Source: Shewanella waksmanii ATCC BAA-643 (GTDB taxonomy: Bacteria > Pseudomonadota > Gammaproteobacteria > Enterobacterales > Shewanellaceae). Taken from it: DNA of 64,000 nt. The notes beneath the pieces were generated by a model. The model saw nothing but the letters and a program-made list of their open reading frames with translations. It did no database searches and was not told where the DNA came from. The stretch covers positions 136,396 through 200,395 of the forward strand of contig NZ_KI912497.1 in NCBI RefSeq assembly GCF_000518805.1, given 5' to 3'. Below, one piece after another: positions 37,555 through 47,473 of the stretch. Both the position numbers and the translations under genes were made by a program. How positions within the stretch are numbered: the stretch's first letter is position 1; the number at the start of each line of letters is the position of its first letter.

Positions 37555-40461
37555 ATGCCCTTTTCTTTAGGTCAACGTTGGATAAGTGATACCGAATCAG
37601 AGCTTGGTTTAGGTACGGTAGTTGGAATTGAAGGCCGTATGGTCACACTTATGTTTCCTGCCACGGATGAGAACCGCATGTTCTCACGTAACGATGCCCC
37701 ATTAACCCGTGTTATCTACAACCCGGGAGACAGTATTGAGAGCCATGAAGGTTGGAGCTTAACTGTCAGTGAAGTTGAAGAAAAAGATCAATTAATCATT
37801 TACCACGGTAGCCACAATGACACCGGTGAGGCTGTGAGTCTGCGAGAGACCTTGCTTAACCACAACATCCGTTTTAATAAGCCGCAAGACCGTCTGTTTG
37901 CTGGGCAGATCGATCGCCTTGACCGTTTCGGTGTGCGTTACCAATGCCAGTTACTGCGCCATAAATTGGCAACATCAGACTTACTTGGCTTGCAGGGCCC
38001 ACGAGTTGGACTGATCCCACACCAACAATGGATTGCCCATGAAGTTGGACAGCGATTTGCTCCGCGGGTGTTACTGGCCGATGAAGTTGGTCTAGGTAAA
38101 ACCATTGAAGCCGGTTTAATTATTCATCAGCAGCTACTCACCGGCCGTGCTGAACGCATCTTAGTGATTGTGCCAGACACTTTGCGTCATCAATGGCTAG
38201 TGGAAATGCTTCGCCGCTTCAATTTACGTTTTTCCGTGTTTGATGAAGATCGCTGCGTTGAAGCCTATGCCGATAACGACAACCCATTTTACACCGAACA
38301 ACTGGTCATCTGCTCACTTGAACTGCTGCGTAAGAAAAAGCGCCTCGATCAAGCACTCGATGCAGACTGGGACTTAATGGTGGTTGATGAAGCCCACCAT
38401 TTAGAGTGGACCGAAGAGGCACCAAGTCGTGCCTATCGTGTTGTTGAAGCCTTAAGTGAAGTGGTACCTGGAGTATTACTGCTTACCGCAACACCGGATC
38501 AATTAGGTCATCAAAGCCACTTTGCGCGCTTACGCTTGCTCGATCCTGATCGCTTCTACGACTACCAAGCATTTTTAAATGAAGAGCAAAGCTACAAAGA
38601 AGTTGCCAGTGCGGCCGATGCGCTCAGCAGCGGTAAGCAACTCAGTGACGAAGCCGTCAACAGCCTTACAGAACTACTGAGTGAAAAAGACATCACACCA
38701 ACGCTGCGTCTGATTGAAGATGACAGCTTAGATATCGACCTGCGCAACAGCGCCCGTGATGAGTTGCTACAAGAATTGCTCGACCGCCATGGCACCGGCC
38801 GCGTGTTGTTCCGTAATAGCCGTGCATCAGTAAAAGGCTTCCCGGTTCGCCATTTCCATCCACACCCTCAGGCTATGCCGCAGCAATATGTGACTGCTGC
38901 GAAAGTCGGCGCAATGATGAATGGCCACTTAGATACCCAAGGCAAAGTTAAACAGGCCCTTAGCCCTGAGAAAATTTACCAAGAATTTGAAAGTTCTAGC
39001 GCCAGCTGGTGGAAGTTCGATCCGCGAGTTGATTGGTTGATTGATTTCCTTAAAAACCATCGCAGCAAGAAAGTGCTGATTATCGCTAGCCAAGCAGAAA
39101 CGGCATTGAGCTTAGAAGAAGCCCTGCGTACCCGTGAAGGGATTCAAACCACGGTATTCCACGAAGGCATGTCGATTATTGAGCGAGATAAAGCCGGCGC
39201 CTACTTTGCACAAGAGTCTGGTGGTGCTCAAGCACTTATCTGTAGTGAAATTGGCTCTGAAGGTCGTAACTTCCAGTTTGCCAGTCACTTGGTATTGTTC
39301 GATCTACCACTGAACCCTGATTTGCTTGAGCAGCGTATTGGTCGCTTAGACCGGATTGGGCAAAACAACGACGTTGAAATTCATTTGCCTTACCTCGCGG
39401 GTACTGCGCAAGAGTCATTAATGCAGTGGTATCACCAAGGCCTTAACGCCTTTGAGCAAACCTGCCCCAGTGGCCACATCTTATTTAATGAATTTGCTGA
39501 AGAGTTATTAAGTCAACTCGTGGCGCCAGATAGCGACAACATGACTTTGCTACTCAACCATACTCAGACGCGCTACAAAGAGCTAAAGCTCGCAATGGAA
39601 CAAGGCCGCGATAAACTGCTAGAGATTAATTCTCACGGTGGTGAGCGCGCCAATAAGTTGGTTAACGAGTTAGCTGCCAAAGATGAAGATACTCACTTAA
39701 TTGGCTCAGTGATCCGGCTATGGGATATTATTGGTGTAGAGCAAGAAGATAGCGGTGAAAATGCCATCGTACTGCACCCTAGCGAACATATGATGTTCCC
39801 AACCTACCCAGGGTTGCCAGAAGATGGCATCACGGTGACTTTCGATCGTAATGTGGCACTATCTCGAGACGATATCGCTTTGATCACCCAAGAGCATCCG
39901 CTAGTACAAACCGGCCTGGATTTAATTACTTCTTCTGAAACCGGCACCACGAGTGTGGCAGTGCTGAAAAACAAAGCGCTACCCGCAGGCACCATATTTC
40001 TAGAGTTGATCTACATGGCCGATGCCTCTGCACCTAAATCGAGCCAGCTGTATCGTTACTTGCCGCCTACACCAGTACGTATCTTGCTGGACAAAAACGG
40101 CAATAACCTATCGGACAATGTCAGCTATGACAGTTTTGATAAGCAGCTTAGTGCGGTCAATCGTCATATTGCCAGCAAACTAGTCAATGCTTCACAAGCC
40201 TTATTGCATCCACTGCTCAGCACCGCGGCCGAGTTTGCAGATAAAGAGCTAACCCTACTTGCAGAAGGGGCACGAGCTAAAATGACCGAGCAGTTAACCG
40301 GTGAATTGGAGCGACTGGAAGCATTAAAAGCTGTGAACCCCAATATTCGTGATGAAGAGTTGAGCCATTTAACCGAGCAGATGGCTGAGCTAAACGGCTA
40401 TATTGATAACTGCCAACTGCAACTTGATGCCATTCGACTTGTACTGGTTAGCCACGCTTAA
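37555..40461 (+). CDS. rapA: RNA polymerase-associated protein RapA (HepA)
   Basis: A 968-residue SWI2/SNF2-type ATPase that binds RNA polymerase and helps recycle it after transcription. It starts [20 protein letters not shown], as RapA does. Walker A ([11 protein letters not shown]) and the DEAH Walker B ([10 protein letters not shown]) lie in the first helicase lobe. The second lobe has [13 protein letters not shown] and the [11 protein letters not shown] motif VI. The C-terminal 330 residues carry the Rapa-specific domains. The ATG 37555 is preferred to an adjacent TTG. It is a single gene ended by a clear terminator. Confidence 0.97.
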   Translation: MPFSLGQRWISDTESELGLGTVVGIEGRMVTLMFPATDENRMFSRNDAPLTRVIYNPGDSIESHEGWSLTVSEVEEKDQLIIYHGSHNDTGEAVSLRETLLNHNIRFNKPQDRLFAGQIDRLDRFGVRYQCQLLRHKLATSDLLGLQGPRVGLIPHQQWIAHEVGQRFAPRVLLADEVGLGKTIEAGLIIHQQLLTGRAERILVIVPDTLRHQWLVEMLRRFNLRFSVFDEDRCVEAYADNDNPFYTEQLVICSLELLRKKKRLDQALDADWDLMVVDEAHHLEWTEEAPSRAYRVVEALSEVVPGVLLLTATPDQLGHQSHFARLRLLDPDRFYDYQAFLNEEQSYKEVASAADALSSGKQLSDEAVNSLTELLSEKDITPTLRLIEDDSLDIDLRNSARDELLQELLDRHGTGRVLFRNSRASVKGFPVRHFHPHPQAMPQQYVTAAKVGAMMNGHLDTQGKVKQALSPEKIYQEFESSSASWWKFDPRVDWLIDFLKNHRSKKVLIIASQAETALSLEEALRTREGIQTTVFHEGMSIIERDKAGAYFAQESGGAQALICSEIGSEGRNFQFASHLVLFDLPLNPDLLEQRIGRLDRIGQNNDVEIHLPYLAGTAQESLMQWYHQGLNAFEQTCPSGHILFNEFAEELLSQLVAPDSDNMTLLLNHTQTRYKELKLAMEQGRDKLLEINSHGGERANKLVNELAAKDEDTHLIGSVIRLWDIIGVEQEDSGENAIVLHPSEHMMFPTYPGLPEDGITVTFDRNVALSRDDIALITQEHPLVQTGLDLITSSETGTTSVAVLKNKALPAGTIFLELIYMADASAPKSSQLYRYLPPTPVRILLDKNGNNLSDNVSYDSFDKQLSAVNRHIASKLVNASQALLHPLLSTAAEFADKELTLLAEGARAKMTEQLTGELERLEALKAVNPNIRDEELSHLTEQMAELNGYIDNCQLQLDAIRLVLVSHA

Positions 40462-40485
40462 CCTACGCTAGCTTGATAACCAATT

Positions 40486-40520
40486 AAGCCTCAGTTTCTA
40501 CTGGGGCTTTTTATTTTTTG
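40486..40520 (+). terminator. rapA terminator
   Basis: AAGCCTCAGT-TTCT-ACTGGGGCTT stem followed by TTTATTTTTT, 25 nt past the rapA stop. Confidence 0.88.
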
Positions 40521-40584
40521 CGCTACAACTAATCGGCGTTGATTGCTATTATACTTGCTCTATATTCATTCAGTATTGTCGACT

Positions 40585-41436
40585 ATGCCACATCTCTTGA
40601 CCGCTACGCTTGTGCTACTCAGTTTGCTGTTCAGCCACTCATTAAGCGCTGAATCATCTCGGTATGATTATCTTGATGCCAAAGAAGTGGTGAGCCTAGG
40701 CAATGATGACAGCGGCCAAGCATTGGTGAGGTCGTGGCGTGGTAAGCATCAATTTGGCGCGGCAATTCTAGTGGCTGATTTTGGCGCCCATGCTGATGAA
40801 GCTGGTGTGGTGCAGTATATACGTCGCCACATTAATCCTCAGGGGTGGGCCAGCATTGCTATCACACCACCAGCTGCAATTTCGCCGGCAAACTATGCCA
40901 CTGAGGCGAGTGAAGTCGCCAAGGCTGGCAAAAAGCAGCTCAGTGAACAAAATAATAAACCACTAAAAAAATACTCTGACGAGCAGTGGCAAAAACTCAC
41001 CGACACCCAAGTTAACCAACTAACAGCCACGTTAGATCAGCTCGACAGTGTCGGGGCAGCTTATCCGGGCAAGCGCATGCTGATCACCTTAGATCGCAGC
41101 GCAGGAGTGGTGATTAGCTTGCTCAGCGAGAGCAAGTTGCCTAAGCCAGATATCTTAGTAGTGATAAATCCTTACCGATTTCGCGATCAGGAAAACCAGC
41201 TCATCCCTGAGCAACTCGCTCAGCTCGACATTCCTATTTTAGACATTCAATCTAACGACGGTCACAGCGCCTCACAAGCCACTGCCACCCAGCGCAAAGC
41301 ATTAGCGCCGATGGCAGCACCACTGCGCTATGAGCAGCAATATTTGTCGTTAAATATTAATCAAAGTGCCAGTTGGCCAGATGTGATGACATTGATAGCA
41401 GGCTTTGGTCGTCGTATCGACAAAGCCTACCCATAA
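40585..41436 (+). CDS. exported DUF3530 protein (alpha/beta-hydrolase-like)
   Basis: A 283-residue protein with a Sec signal peptide (MPHLLTATLVLLSLLFSHSLSA). The body matches DUF3530, a family with an alpha/beta-hydrolase-like arrangement (AAILVADFGAHADEAGVV near the start and GWASIAITPP). No obvious GxSxG nucleophile is preserved, so it may lack hydrolase activity. An in-frame codon at 40543 lies upstream, but the signal peptide begins at 40585. The function is unknown. It is 120 bp after rapA. Confidence 0.75.
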   Translation: MPHLLTATLVLLSLLFSHSLSAESSRYDYLDAKEVVSLGNDDSGQALVRSWRGKHQFGAAILVADFGAHADEAGVVQYIRRHINPQGWASIAITPPAAISPANYATEASEVAKAGKKQLSEQNNKPLKKYSDEQWQKLTDTQVNQLTATLDQLDSVGAAYPGKRMLITLDRSAGVVISLLSESKLPKPDILVVINPYRFRDQENQLIPEQLAQLDIPILDIQSNDGHSASQATATQRKALAPMAAPLRYEQQYLSLNINQSASWPDVMTLIAGFGRRIDKAYP

Positions 41437-41461
41437 GCTTCAATGTTGTTGGCTTTGCGCT

Positions 41462-41962
41462 TTAGCTCGGCTTATCTTTACTGAGCATCAGTGCTAATGC
41501 TACCAGCACCACAATGATGCCCATATAAAGTAACTCTAGCATCGACTCTGGCTTCATTTCAGTAAAGTAGGAGAACACTTTGATGATTAACATCATCAAA
41601 ATCACTTTGCCTAATTTGCTCTTGAGTGAATCAATGCTGCTAATTTGCAATATTTTACCGCCGGTCTCACTTTCTTCTGCGGCATTGAGCTTACTGATAA
41701 ACAGCTCATACAAACCAAAGGCAAATATCAGTAACACAGAACCTAATAGGAAAGTATCGAGGATCTCTACCACCACCATCACTAGCTCATTGCGCACATC
41801 ATGACTGCCTGACATGAGATAGTGCCATAGCAGCTCAACCATGTGCACCACATCTTTAACGCCCATGATAAACACCACAAACGCGCCAGCAATACAGGCA
41901 AATACCCCTAACATTACGGATAAACGGCTACCCCATAAAAACCGTTCAAACAAATTTTGCAT
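41462..41962 (-). CDS. YqhA/UPF0114-family membrane protein
   Basis: A 166-residue inner-membrane protein with four hydrophobic helices (about 12-34, 60-80, 105-125 and 138-160). The N-terminus NLFERFLWGSRL matches the YqhA (UPF0114) family. The function is not established. It is convergent with the DUF3530 gene. Confidence 0.85.
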   Translation of the reverse strand: MQNLFERFLWGSRLSVMLGVFACIAGAFVVFIMGVKDVVHMVELLWHYLMSGSHDVRNELVMVVVEILDTFLLGSVLLIFAFGLYELFISKLNAAEESETGGKILQISSIDSLKSKLGKVILMMLIIKVFSYFTEMKPESMLELLYMGIIVVLVALALMLSKDKPS

Positions 41963-42097
41963 TATCTAAAGTCCTTGATATTCAACATTAAGCTGCATAA
42001 TAGCAATCCCTTGTGACAACGTCATTTTTGCCTTGAGATTAGGCGCTAAACCAACAAAGCCAAAATTTAGCCACATCGCTTGGCCGCACTCTGAGAC

Positions 42098-42904
42098 TTA
42101 CCACCAAGACTGGCGCTGCTTATAGGGTTTATCGGGATGTTTACCTTGCCGCTGAGCTGCCACCACGCGATTTTTGCCTGCAAGTAAACCAACCTGAAAC
42201 CGTGACTCACGGCTTAATAGACGGCGGATACTGTTAGTCCAATTGCGATTGATACTGTGCTTAATCGCCGCATTGGCATCAGGCGAGGTACGCATTAATT
42301 CTGTCGCCAGTTGCTTGGCCGCTTCAATGGGTGCCGCTTCTACTCGAGTCACTAAGCCTAATGCCTTGGCCTCATTGCCAGAGTATATTGCAGCTGTCAT
42401 CGTCATCAGCATCGCCTGATCTTTACCAACCAGCTCGCGCAAACCAACTAGCCCCGCCATGTCAGGCACTAAGCCCCACTTAGCTTCCATAACCGATAGT
42501 TGGCTATCAGGACTGGCAATACGGTAGTCACATCCCAGCGCAATCTGCATCCCGCCGCCGTAACAGATGCCGTCAATCGCACAAATCACCGGCACCGGTA
42601 AACAGCGCCAACCAATGGACACTCGCTGCGCTAGATTGGCGTTGCCAGGCAACCATTTAAATAGCAATTTAACTGCCTGCATCGCCGATGACATTACGCT
42701 TTTGACATCGAGACCGGAGCAAAAGTTGTCACCATGGCCAAATAACACCACCGCCTGCACATCGCGCCGCTGACTGATCTGCTTGATCGTTTGATCGATG
42801 CGAGTAAACATCTCAAAGCTCAGCGCGTTGTATTTGTCAGTACGATTAAGCCCCACCATGGCTAATCCCTGATGGATATCTAAGGTTACGAGTGTTTGCG
42901 TCAT
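42098..42904 (-). CDS. crotonase-family enoyl-CoA hydratase/isomerase
   Basis: A 268-residue CoA-ester enzyme. The oxyanion-hole segments are NFCSGLDVKS and GICYGGGMQIALGCD. In the active-site region, MEAKWGLVPDMAG offers a Glu and an Asp in the positions used by dienoyl-CoA isomerases, so hydratase versus isomerase cannot be decided. AGGGAAAACA precedes ATG 42904; the longer open frame to 42931 lacks a ribosome site. The C-terminus is Lys/Arg/Gln-rich, and the gene is not near other beta-oxidation genes. It probably acts on fatty-acid or branched-chain intermediates. Confidence 0.85.
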   Translation of the reverse strand: MTQTLVTLDIHQGLAMVGLNRTDKYNALSFEMFTRIDQTIKQISQRRDVQAVVLFGHGDNFCSGLDVKSVMSSAMQAVKLLFKWLPGNANLAQRVSIGWRCLPVPVICAIDGICYGGGMQIALGCDYRIASPDSQLSVMEAKWGLVPDMAGLVGLRELVGKDQAMLMTMTAAIYSGNEAKALGLVTRVEAAPIEAAKQLATELMRTSPDANAAIKHSINRNWTNSIRRLLSRESRFQVGLLAGKNRVVAAQRQGKHPDKPYKQRQSWW

Positions 42905-43266
42905 TGTTTTCCCTATAACTGGTCTGTCCACTCTTTGAGGTTAACATATTTGGCTTCATTGGCTAAAAGTTATAACATTGCGTAATAAATTTGACTGACG
43001 TCAAAATACCGTCTCTAGGATTTGTGCAGAGGTTTCAATCTGATAGTCAGGCGATTAACATTATGTTCACGCTATATCGATACACTTTACGATATAAAAA
43101 TCGACAACATATAGCACAAAAAAGGGAGCCTCAATGCGCCATTGATGGGCATTAGGTCGTAAAGTTAAACAAATAAAATATTTGCCCATCACAGCAAATC
43201 GACATACGAAATGTTGATTTAAGTGTTATCTTCAATATATGGGTAAATTAGGATGTTGATAAGAAA
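42905..43266. other. divergent intergenic region with a small inverted repeat
   Basis: TTTGAC-TGAC-GTCAAA at 42990-43005 is a 6-bp inverted repeat 86 bp upstream of the crotonase gene and could be an operator. The rest of the region is AT-rich, with no gene. Confidence 0.35.
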
Positions 43267-44262
43267 ATGTCGATCCCAGTGCTAATTTGTGATGATTCTG
43301 CGCTAGCAAGAAAGCAGATGGCCAGAACCCTGCCTAAAGAGTGGGACGTGGATATTACCTTTGCCAATAACGGTGCAGAAGGGATTGATGCGATCCGCGC
43401 TGGTAAAGGTGAAGTGGTGTTTCTCGACCTTAATATGCCGGTCATGGACGGCTACGAAGTACTTGAAACGATTCAAAAAGAAGATCTGCCTGCACTGGTA
43501 ATTGTGGTGTCTGGCGATATTCAAATCAAAGCCCATGAGCGCGTCAAAGCAATGGGCGCACTCGATTTCATCCAAAAACCAGTCAGTGCCGATGCCATTA
43601 GCAATATCCTCCAAGAGTACGGCATATTAACCATCGCATTAGGCGAAGACAGCAACGAGAGCCCAATGATCGAAGTCGATCTTCGTGACGCTTGCCAAGA
43701 GGTTGCCAATGTTGCCATGGGACGGGCTGCCGACTTACTCGCAAAGCTACTTGATGTCTTTGTGCTCCTGCCCATCCCTAACGTTAACGTATTGGAAGTC
43801 AGTGAACTAACAATGACGTTAAAAGCCACTGAAGAGAGCGGCACGGTATCAGCGTTATGCCAAGGCTTTATCGGTGCTGGTGTTGCTGGCGAAGCCTTAC
43901 TGCTATTTCATGATTCATCATTTCAAGATATGGCTAAACTCATGGGCCTCGCTAACCCGGAAGATACCAATACTGAAACTGAAGTGATGATAGATACTGG
44001 CAATGTGCTGATTGGCGCGTTTCTCAGTGGTATTTCTGAACAGTTGCATATGAAATTTAGTCAAAGCCACCCAGTAGTGATTGGCAGACATTGCACTGTG
44101 AACGATCTCATTCATGATAATTCGGAAAAATGGGCGCGTACCTTAGCCATGGAGATCAACTACCGAATCGAAGACCATGATGTGCAATGCGACCTGTTGC
44201 TACTATTTACTGAAGACTCATTACCTACGCTGAATTTTAAGCTAGGTTACCTGTTAGATTAG
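43267..44262 (+). CDS. response regulator with CheC/CheX-like phosphatase domain
   Basis: A 331-residue protein. Residues 1-120 form a receiver with the acidic pair Asp9/Asp10, phospho-acceptor Asp54 (FLDLNMPVMDG) and the conserved Lys in FIQKPVS. Residues about 135-330 form a CheC/CheX-like module. In its active-site helix EVMIDTGNVLIGAFLSG the usual Glu-x-x-Asn pair reads Asp-x-x-Asn, so phosphatase activity is likely but altered. A PAS-GGDEF gene follows 13 bp later and is probably co-transcribed. It is far from any chemotaxis operon in the window. The partner kinase is unknown. Confidence 0.85.
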   Translation: MSIPVLICDDSALARKQMARTLPKEWDVDITFANNGAEGIDAIRAGKGEVVFLDLNMPVMDGYEVLETIQKEDLPALVIVVSGDIQIKAHERVKAMGALDFIQKPVSADAISNILQEYGILTIALGEDSNESPMIEVDLRDACQEVANVAMGRAADLLAKLLDVFVLLPIPNVNVLEVSELTMTLKATEESGTVSALCQGFIGAGVAGEALLLFHDSSFQDMAKLMGLANPEDTNTETEVMIDTGNVLIGAFLSGISEQLHMKFSQSHPVVIGRHCTVNDLIHDNSEKWARTLAMEINYRIEDHDVQCDLLLLFTEDSLPTLNFKLGYLLD

Positions 44263-44275
44263 GCTGGATATCCGC

Positions 44276-45238
44276 ATGGCTCATGATCAAAGCGCAATGA
44301 ACGAACTGCACTGGCTCATCGATATGGTGCAAACCATTGAGGTTGGCTTAGTGGTGTTAGATCGTAATTATAATATCCAGCTGTGGAATGGTTTTATGGA
44401 AAACCACAGCGGTGTTTCGCCTAACTCAATTAAAGGTAAAAACCTGTTTGAACAGTTCGACTACCTGCCAGATGAATGGCTTAAACAGAAAATGGAATCG
44501 GTTTTTCTATTAAAAAACCGTGCCTTTATTAGTTGGGAGCAACGACCCTACGTATTTAAGTTTGGTAACTATCGACCCATTACTGGTCGAGCCGACTTTA
44601 TGTACCAAAATGTCACTCTTTTGCCGCTGTCATCGCTCACTGGGCAGATCACTCACATCAGCATGATTGTCTACGATGTCACCGACGTTGCCATCAATAA
44701 ACTGCAATTAAAATCCGCCAATGAGCGCTTAGAACACCTCAGCCAAACCGATGGCCTAACTCAATTACATAACCGCCGTTATTGGCAGCTATGCATGCAG
44801 CGAGAATTTGAGCGCCATAGCCGTTACGGAGATGATACCAGCTTGGTCATGTTTGATATTGACCATTTTAAACGTATCAACGACACCTTTGGTCATATCG
44901 CGGGGGATAAAGTGATTCAACATATCAGTCATATCCTCAAACAGTCGCTGCGTGAGACCGATTGTGCTGGACGTTATGGCGGTGAGGAGTTCTCGGTGGT
45001 ACTGGCCAACACTTCAGCTAAAGATGCACTGACCTTTGCTAACCGCTTAAGAGAGCAAATTGCCGAGTCGGAAATGCGCTATGAAAGCGCCGTTATAAAA
45101 ATCACTGTCAGTATGGGGATTTGCGATCTCAGCACTAGCTTAAATAACAGTGGTGAATGGCTATCTCGGGCTGATCAAGCTTTATATGATGCCAAAGAAG
45201 CTGGCCGTAACTGCTGCATGATATACCAACAAAAATAG
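44276..45238 (+). CDS. PAS-GGDEF diguanylate cyclase
   Basis: A 320-residue cytoplasmic protein. A PAS-like sensor (about 10-145, beginning WLIDMVQTIEVGLVVLDRNYNIQLWNG) is followed by a GGDEF domain (about 155-320). The catalytic motif is GGEEF in GRYGGEEFSVV, and RETD lies exactly five residues before it, so both the active site and the product-inhibition I-site are present. It should make cyclic di-GMP from GTP. It follows a receiver-CheC gene by 13 bp, which suggests that protein controls it. A strong terminator follows. Confidence 0.93.
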   Translation: MAHDQSAMNELHWLIDMVQTIEVGLVVLDRNYNIQLWNGFMENHSGVSPNSIKGKNLFEQFDYLPDEWLKQKMESVFLLKNRAFISWEQRPYVFKFGNYRPITGRADFMYQNVTLLPLSSLTGQITHISMIVYDVTDVAINKLQLKSANERLEHLSQTDGLTQLHNRRYWQLCMQREFERHSRYGDDTSLVMFDIDHFKRINDTFGHIAGDKVIQHISHILKQSLRETDCAGRYGGEEFSVVLANTSAKDALTFANRLREQIAESEMRYESAVIKITVSMGICDLSTSLNNSGEWLSRADQALYDAKEAGRNCCMIYQQK

Positions 45239-45241
45239 CCA

Positions 45242-45271
45242 TAAAAAAAGCCCCTTACGGGGCTTTTTTAA
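45242..45271. terminator. bidirectional terminator between the cyclase and rraB
   Basis: AAAAAAAGCCCC-TTAC-GGGGCTTTTTT: 10-bp stem with A and T tracts. It serves the cyclase on plus and rraB on minus. Confidence 0.92.
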
Positions 45272-45274
45272 CGA

Positions 45275-45688
45275 TTAATGAAACTGATTTTGCTCGTCAT
45301 CATCGTCTTCATCTTCACGATACTCTTCACCATTTTCATCGATGAAATAAGTACCCCAGCCATCGTAATCGACCTTTAATTTAGCCGCTAGATTGATGAG
45401 CTCCTCGCAGGCCTTATCAAGTAAAGCCACTTCAAGGTTGTGGTAAGCAATCGCATCAAAGCAATAAATCACTTTACCATCTTCAAGTTCTAGCTCTTCG
45501 GCGTCATTGACTTCGAAACCCAGCTTAAACAACTCAACAGCCGCTTTCTCAAGGGCATCGAATTTCGCTGAAGAAAAGTGATGTTCAATGGTGTACTCCG
45601 CTTCAGGGTTTGACCCATCAGCCAATACCGCTTCAACAATCTCTTTATTTTCTTGCTGTTGCTGTTGCAACAGATGCGCTACGGACAT
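45275..45688 (-). CDS. rraB: ribonuclease E regulator RraB
   Basis: A 137-residue acidic protein matching RraB, which binds the C-terminal half of RNase E and reduces RNA decay. [18 protein letters not shown] and DYDGWGTYF are typical. The tail after 120 is an Asp/Glu run followed by QNQFH. It is the second gene of a pair behind plsC with a 24-bp gap, on the minus strand. Confidence 0.93.
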   Translation of the reverse strand: MSVAHLLQQQQQENKEIVEAVLADGSNPEAEYTIEHHFSSAKFDALEKAAVELFKLGFEVNDAEELELEDGKVIYCFDAIAYHNLEVALLDKACEELINLAAKLKVDYDGWGTYFIDENGEEYREDEDDDDEQNQFH

Positions 45689-45712
45689 ACTTGCTCCACA
45701 AAAAGGTGTAAA

Positions 45713-46444
45713 TTAAACCGCCGGTTTGGCCATCAAAGCTTGGGCCTCTTGGTTTAATTGTGCCAATTTATCGGCCATTAAACCATGAATACGTGTCGAC
45801 AGCTCTTTAACCTGTGACTTAGCTAAGCCTTTAGTTTCAATCGGCTCCATCATTTCAATGATGACCACACCGTTATTCCAACGGTTAAGGCGAATGTGTT
45901 CTTGGTTCGATGCCAAAACTGGCACCATCGCCACACCCGCTTCTATGGCCGTATGAAAAGCACCGGACTTAAAGGGCAATAAACCTTTGCCACGAGAACG
46001 TGTTCCCTCTGGAAATATCCAGATAGACAAACATTTATCTTTAATTTTCCGCGCAGTATTCGCCATTGTCTCAAATGCACGACTACGGTTCTTACGGTCA
46101 ATTAAGATATTGCCTGATAACCAATACATCTGCCCAAAAAACGGTATCCAAGCTAAGCTCTTCTTACCTAAACTCACCGTACCTTTAGGTACTGCAGCGG
46201 TATGGGTAAACATATCAAAGTTATTTTGATGATTTGCCAGAAAAATACACGGTTCTTTGGTTTCTTGCTTAGGGCGTCTAACAATGACTTTAATCCCTAA
46301 AACTGGCGCGGCCCATGAAAATATTTTGGCGAACATATGTACGTTATTACGGTGGCGTGGTCTGATTAAACAGAACAAGCAACCAAACACAAATGCCAGT
46401 ACTAGCATAATAGCTAAGATCAGAGATCTGAGAATTAATAGCAC
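45713..46444 (-). CDS. plsC: 1-acyl-sn-glycerol-3-phosphate acyltransferase
   Basis: A 243-residue inner-membrane enzyme that makes phosphatidic acid. An N-terminal hydrophobic helix (MLLILRSLILAIMLVLAFVFG) precedes the catalytic HxxxxD box (NHQNNFD) and the FPEGTRSRGKG substrate box. The GTG at 46444 follows AGGAG by 5 bp and gives the expected length. The open frame upstream to 46528 has no ribosome site. It is followed by rraB. It acts in glycerophospholipid synthesis. Confidence 0.93.
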   Translation of the reverse strand: MLLILRSLILAIMLVLAFVFGCLFCLIRPRHRNNVHMFAKIFSWAAPVLGIKVIVRRPKQETKEPCIFLANHQNNFDMFTHTAAVPKGTVSLGKKSLAWIPFFGQMYWLSGNILIDRKNRSRAFETMANTARKIKDKCLSIWIFPEGTRSRGKGLLPFKSGAFHTAIEAGVAMVPVLASNQEHIRLNRWNNGVVIIEMMEPIETKGLAKSQVKELSTRIHGLMADKLAQLNQEAQALMAKPAV

Positions 46445-46628
46445 AACATACTCCTGTGAAATCGGTGGCCGTATTATAGCAGCAAGCCAAAACGACTTAC
46501 ACCTGTAGCCTGAGTTAATCGCTAACACTTTGACTTTAAGCGTAAAGCCTAACTATGAAATGCGGATGACATCATAGCCAACACCAGCAACTTCACCAGT
46601 TAATTTGTGTTAATTAACCCTATTATCG

Positions 46629-47420
46629 CTAATTTGGTGCATTTTTCGCTGCTAAATCTAACTGATCAGACCTTTTCAGCAAAAACCGAAACGACACCGC
46701 ACTCACTGCAAGCGTAGCCACAATCGCCGCACCACTAGGTAGATCCCATATCGCAGAAGCCAACAAACCGGCAATATAACCAATCAACCCCACCCCATAA
46801 GCAATGGCCAACTTGCCACGACCAGCGTACTTGTTGACCGCCAAGGCAGGCAAAATTAAGGTACTAAAGACTAAATACACCCCAACAAGCTCTACCGACA
46901 AGGTGATGACAATGGCAAACAGTAGATAGAATCCCATACCATCTAGGATTGATGGACGCAGCACAACCAAGGACAACACCGCAATCGACACTATGGCGGG
47001 AATGACTAATTGTGACCAACTGACCCACAAAATTTGACCTGACATCAGTTGCTTGAGCATCTCTGCGCCGTGGGGATCATTAGCCAGCAATAACATCGCT
47101 GCCACCGCCGCCAACACATAAAAGCAGCCTATCACCGCCTCAAGCTCATCGCGCATGCGTTGTGACAGCCACGCAATCACTGCAGCACCGGCCAGTGCGA
47201 ACAAAGCTGGCATCCAGAAATTAACGTATGGCAGATGCTCTAAATCATGATTCGTATGGGCAAAAATCGCCCCTAGTGCTGCAACCTGCGCAATAGCGAG
47301 ATCGATAAAGATAATGCCGCGTTTGAGTACTTGGCGGCCTAGAACTACATGGGTAGAAATAACTAAAATACCTGCAGCAAGTGCAGGTAATAGAATAGAG
47401 AGCAGATCCCAATCAAACAT
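46629..47420 (-). CDS. ZnuB-like zinc/manganese ABC transporter permease
   Basis: A 263-residue permease of the zinc/manganese ABC family with eight hydrophobic helices. The conserved cytoplasmic loop (about 170-190) would contact the ATPase. ATG 47420 precedes the typical start (MFDWDLLSILLPALAAGILV); the frame open to 47459 adds a leader that lacks a ribosome site. It is the last gene of the zinc block. No ATPase gene is seen on either side, unlike the usual znuABC order. Confidence 0.87.
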   Translation of the reverse strand: MFDWDLLSILLPALAAGILVISTHVVLGRQVLKRGIIFIDLAIAQVAALGAIFAHTNHDLEHLPYVNFWMPALFALAGAAVIAWLSQRMRDELEAVIGCFYVLAAVAAMLLLANDPHGAEMLKQLMSGQILWVSWSQLVIPAIVSIAVLSLVVLRPSILDGMGFYLLFAIVITLSVELVGVYLVFSTLILPALAVNKYAGRGKLAIAYGVGLIGYIAGLLASAIWDLPSGAAIVATLAVSAVSFRFLLKRSDQLDLAAKNAPN

Positions 47421-47473
47421 AATGTTATCCCAAAACGGGCTTAGGCAAGCCAGGCTCACCTAAGCCGCTAGGT

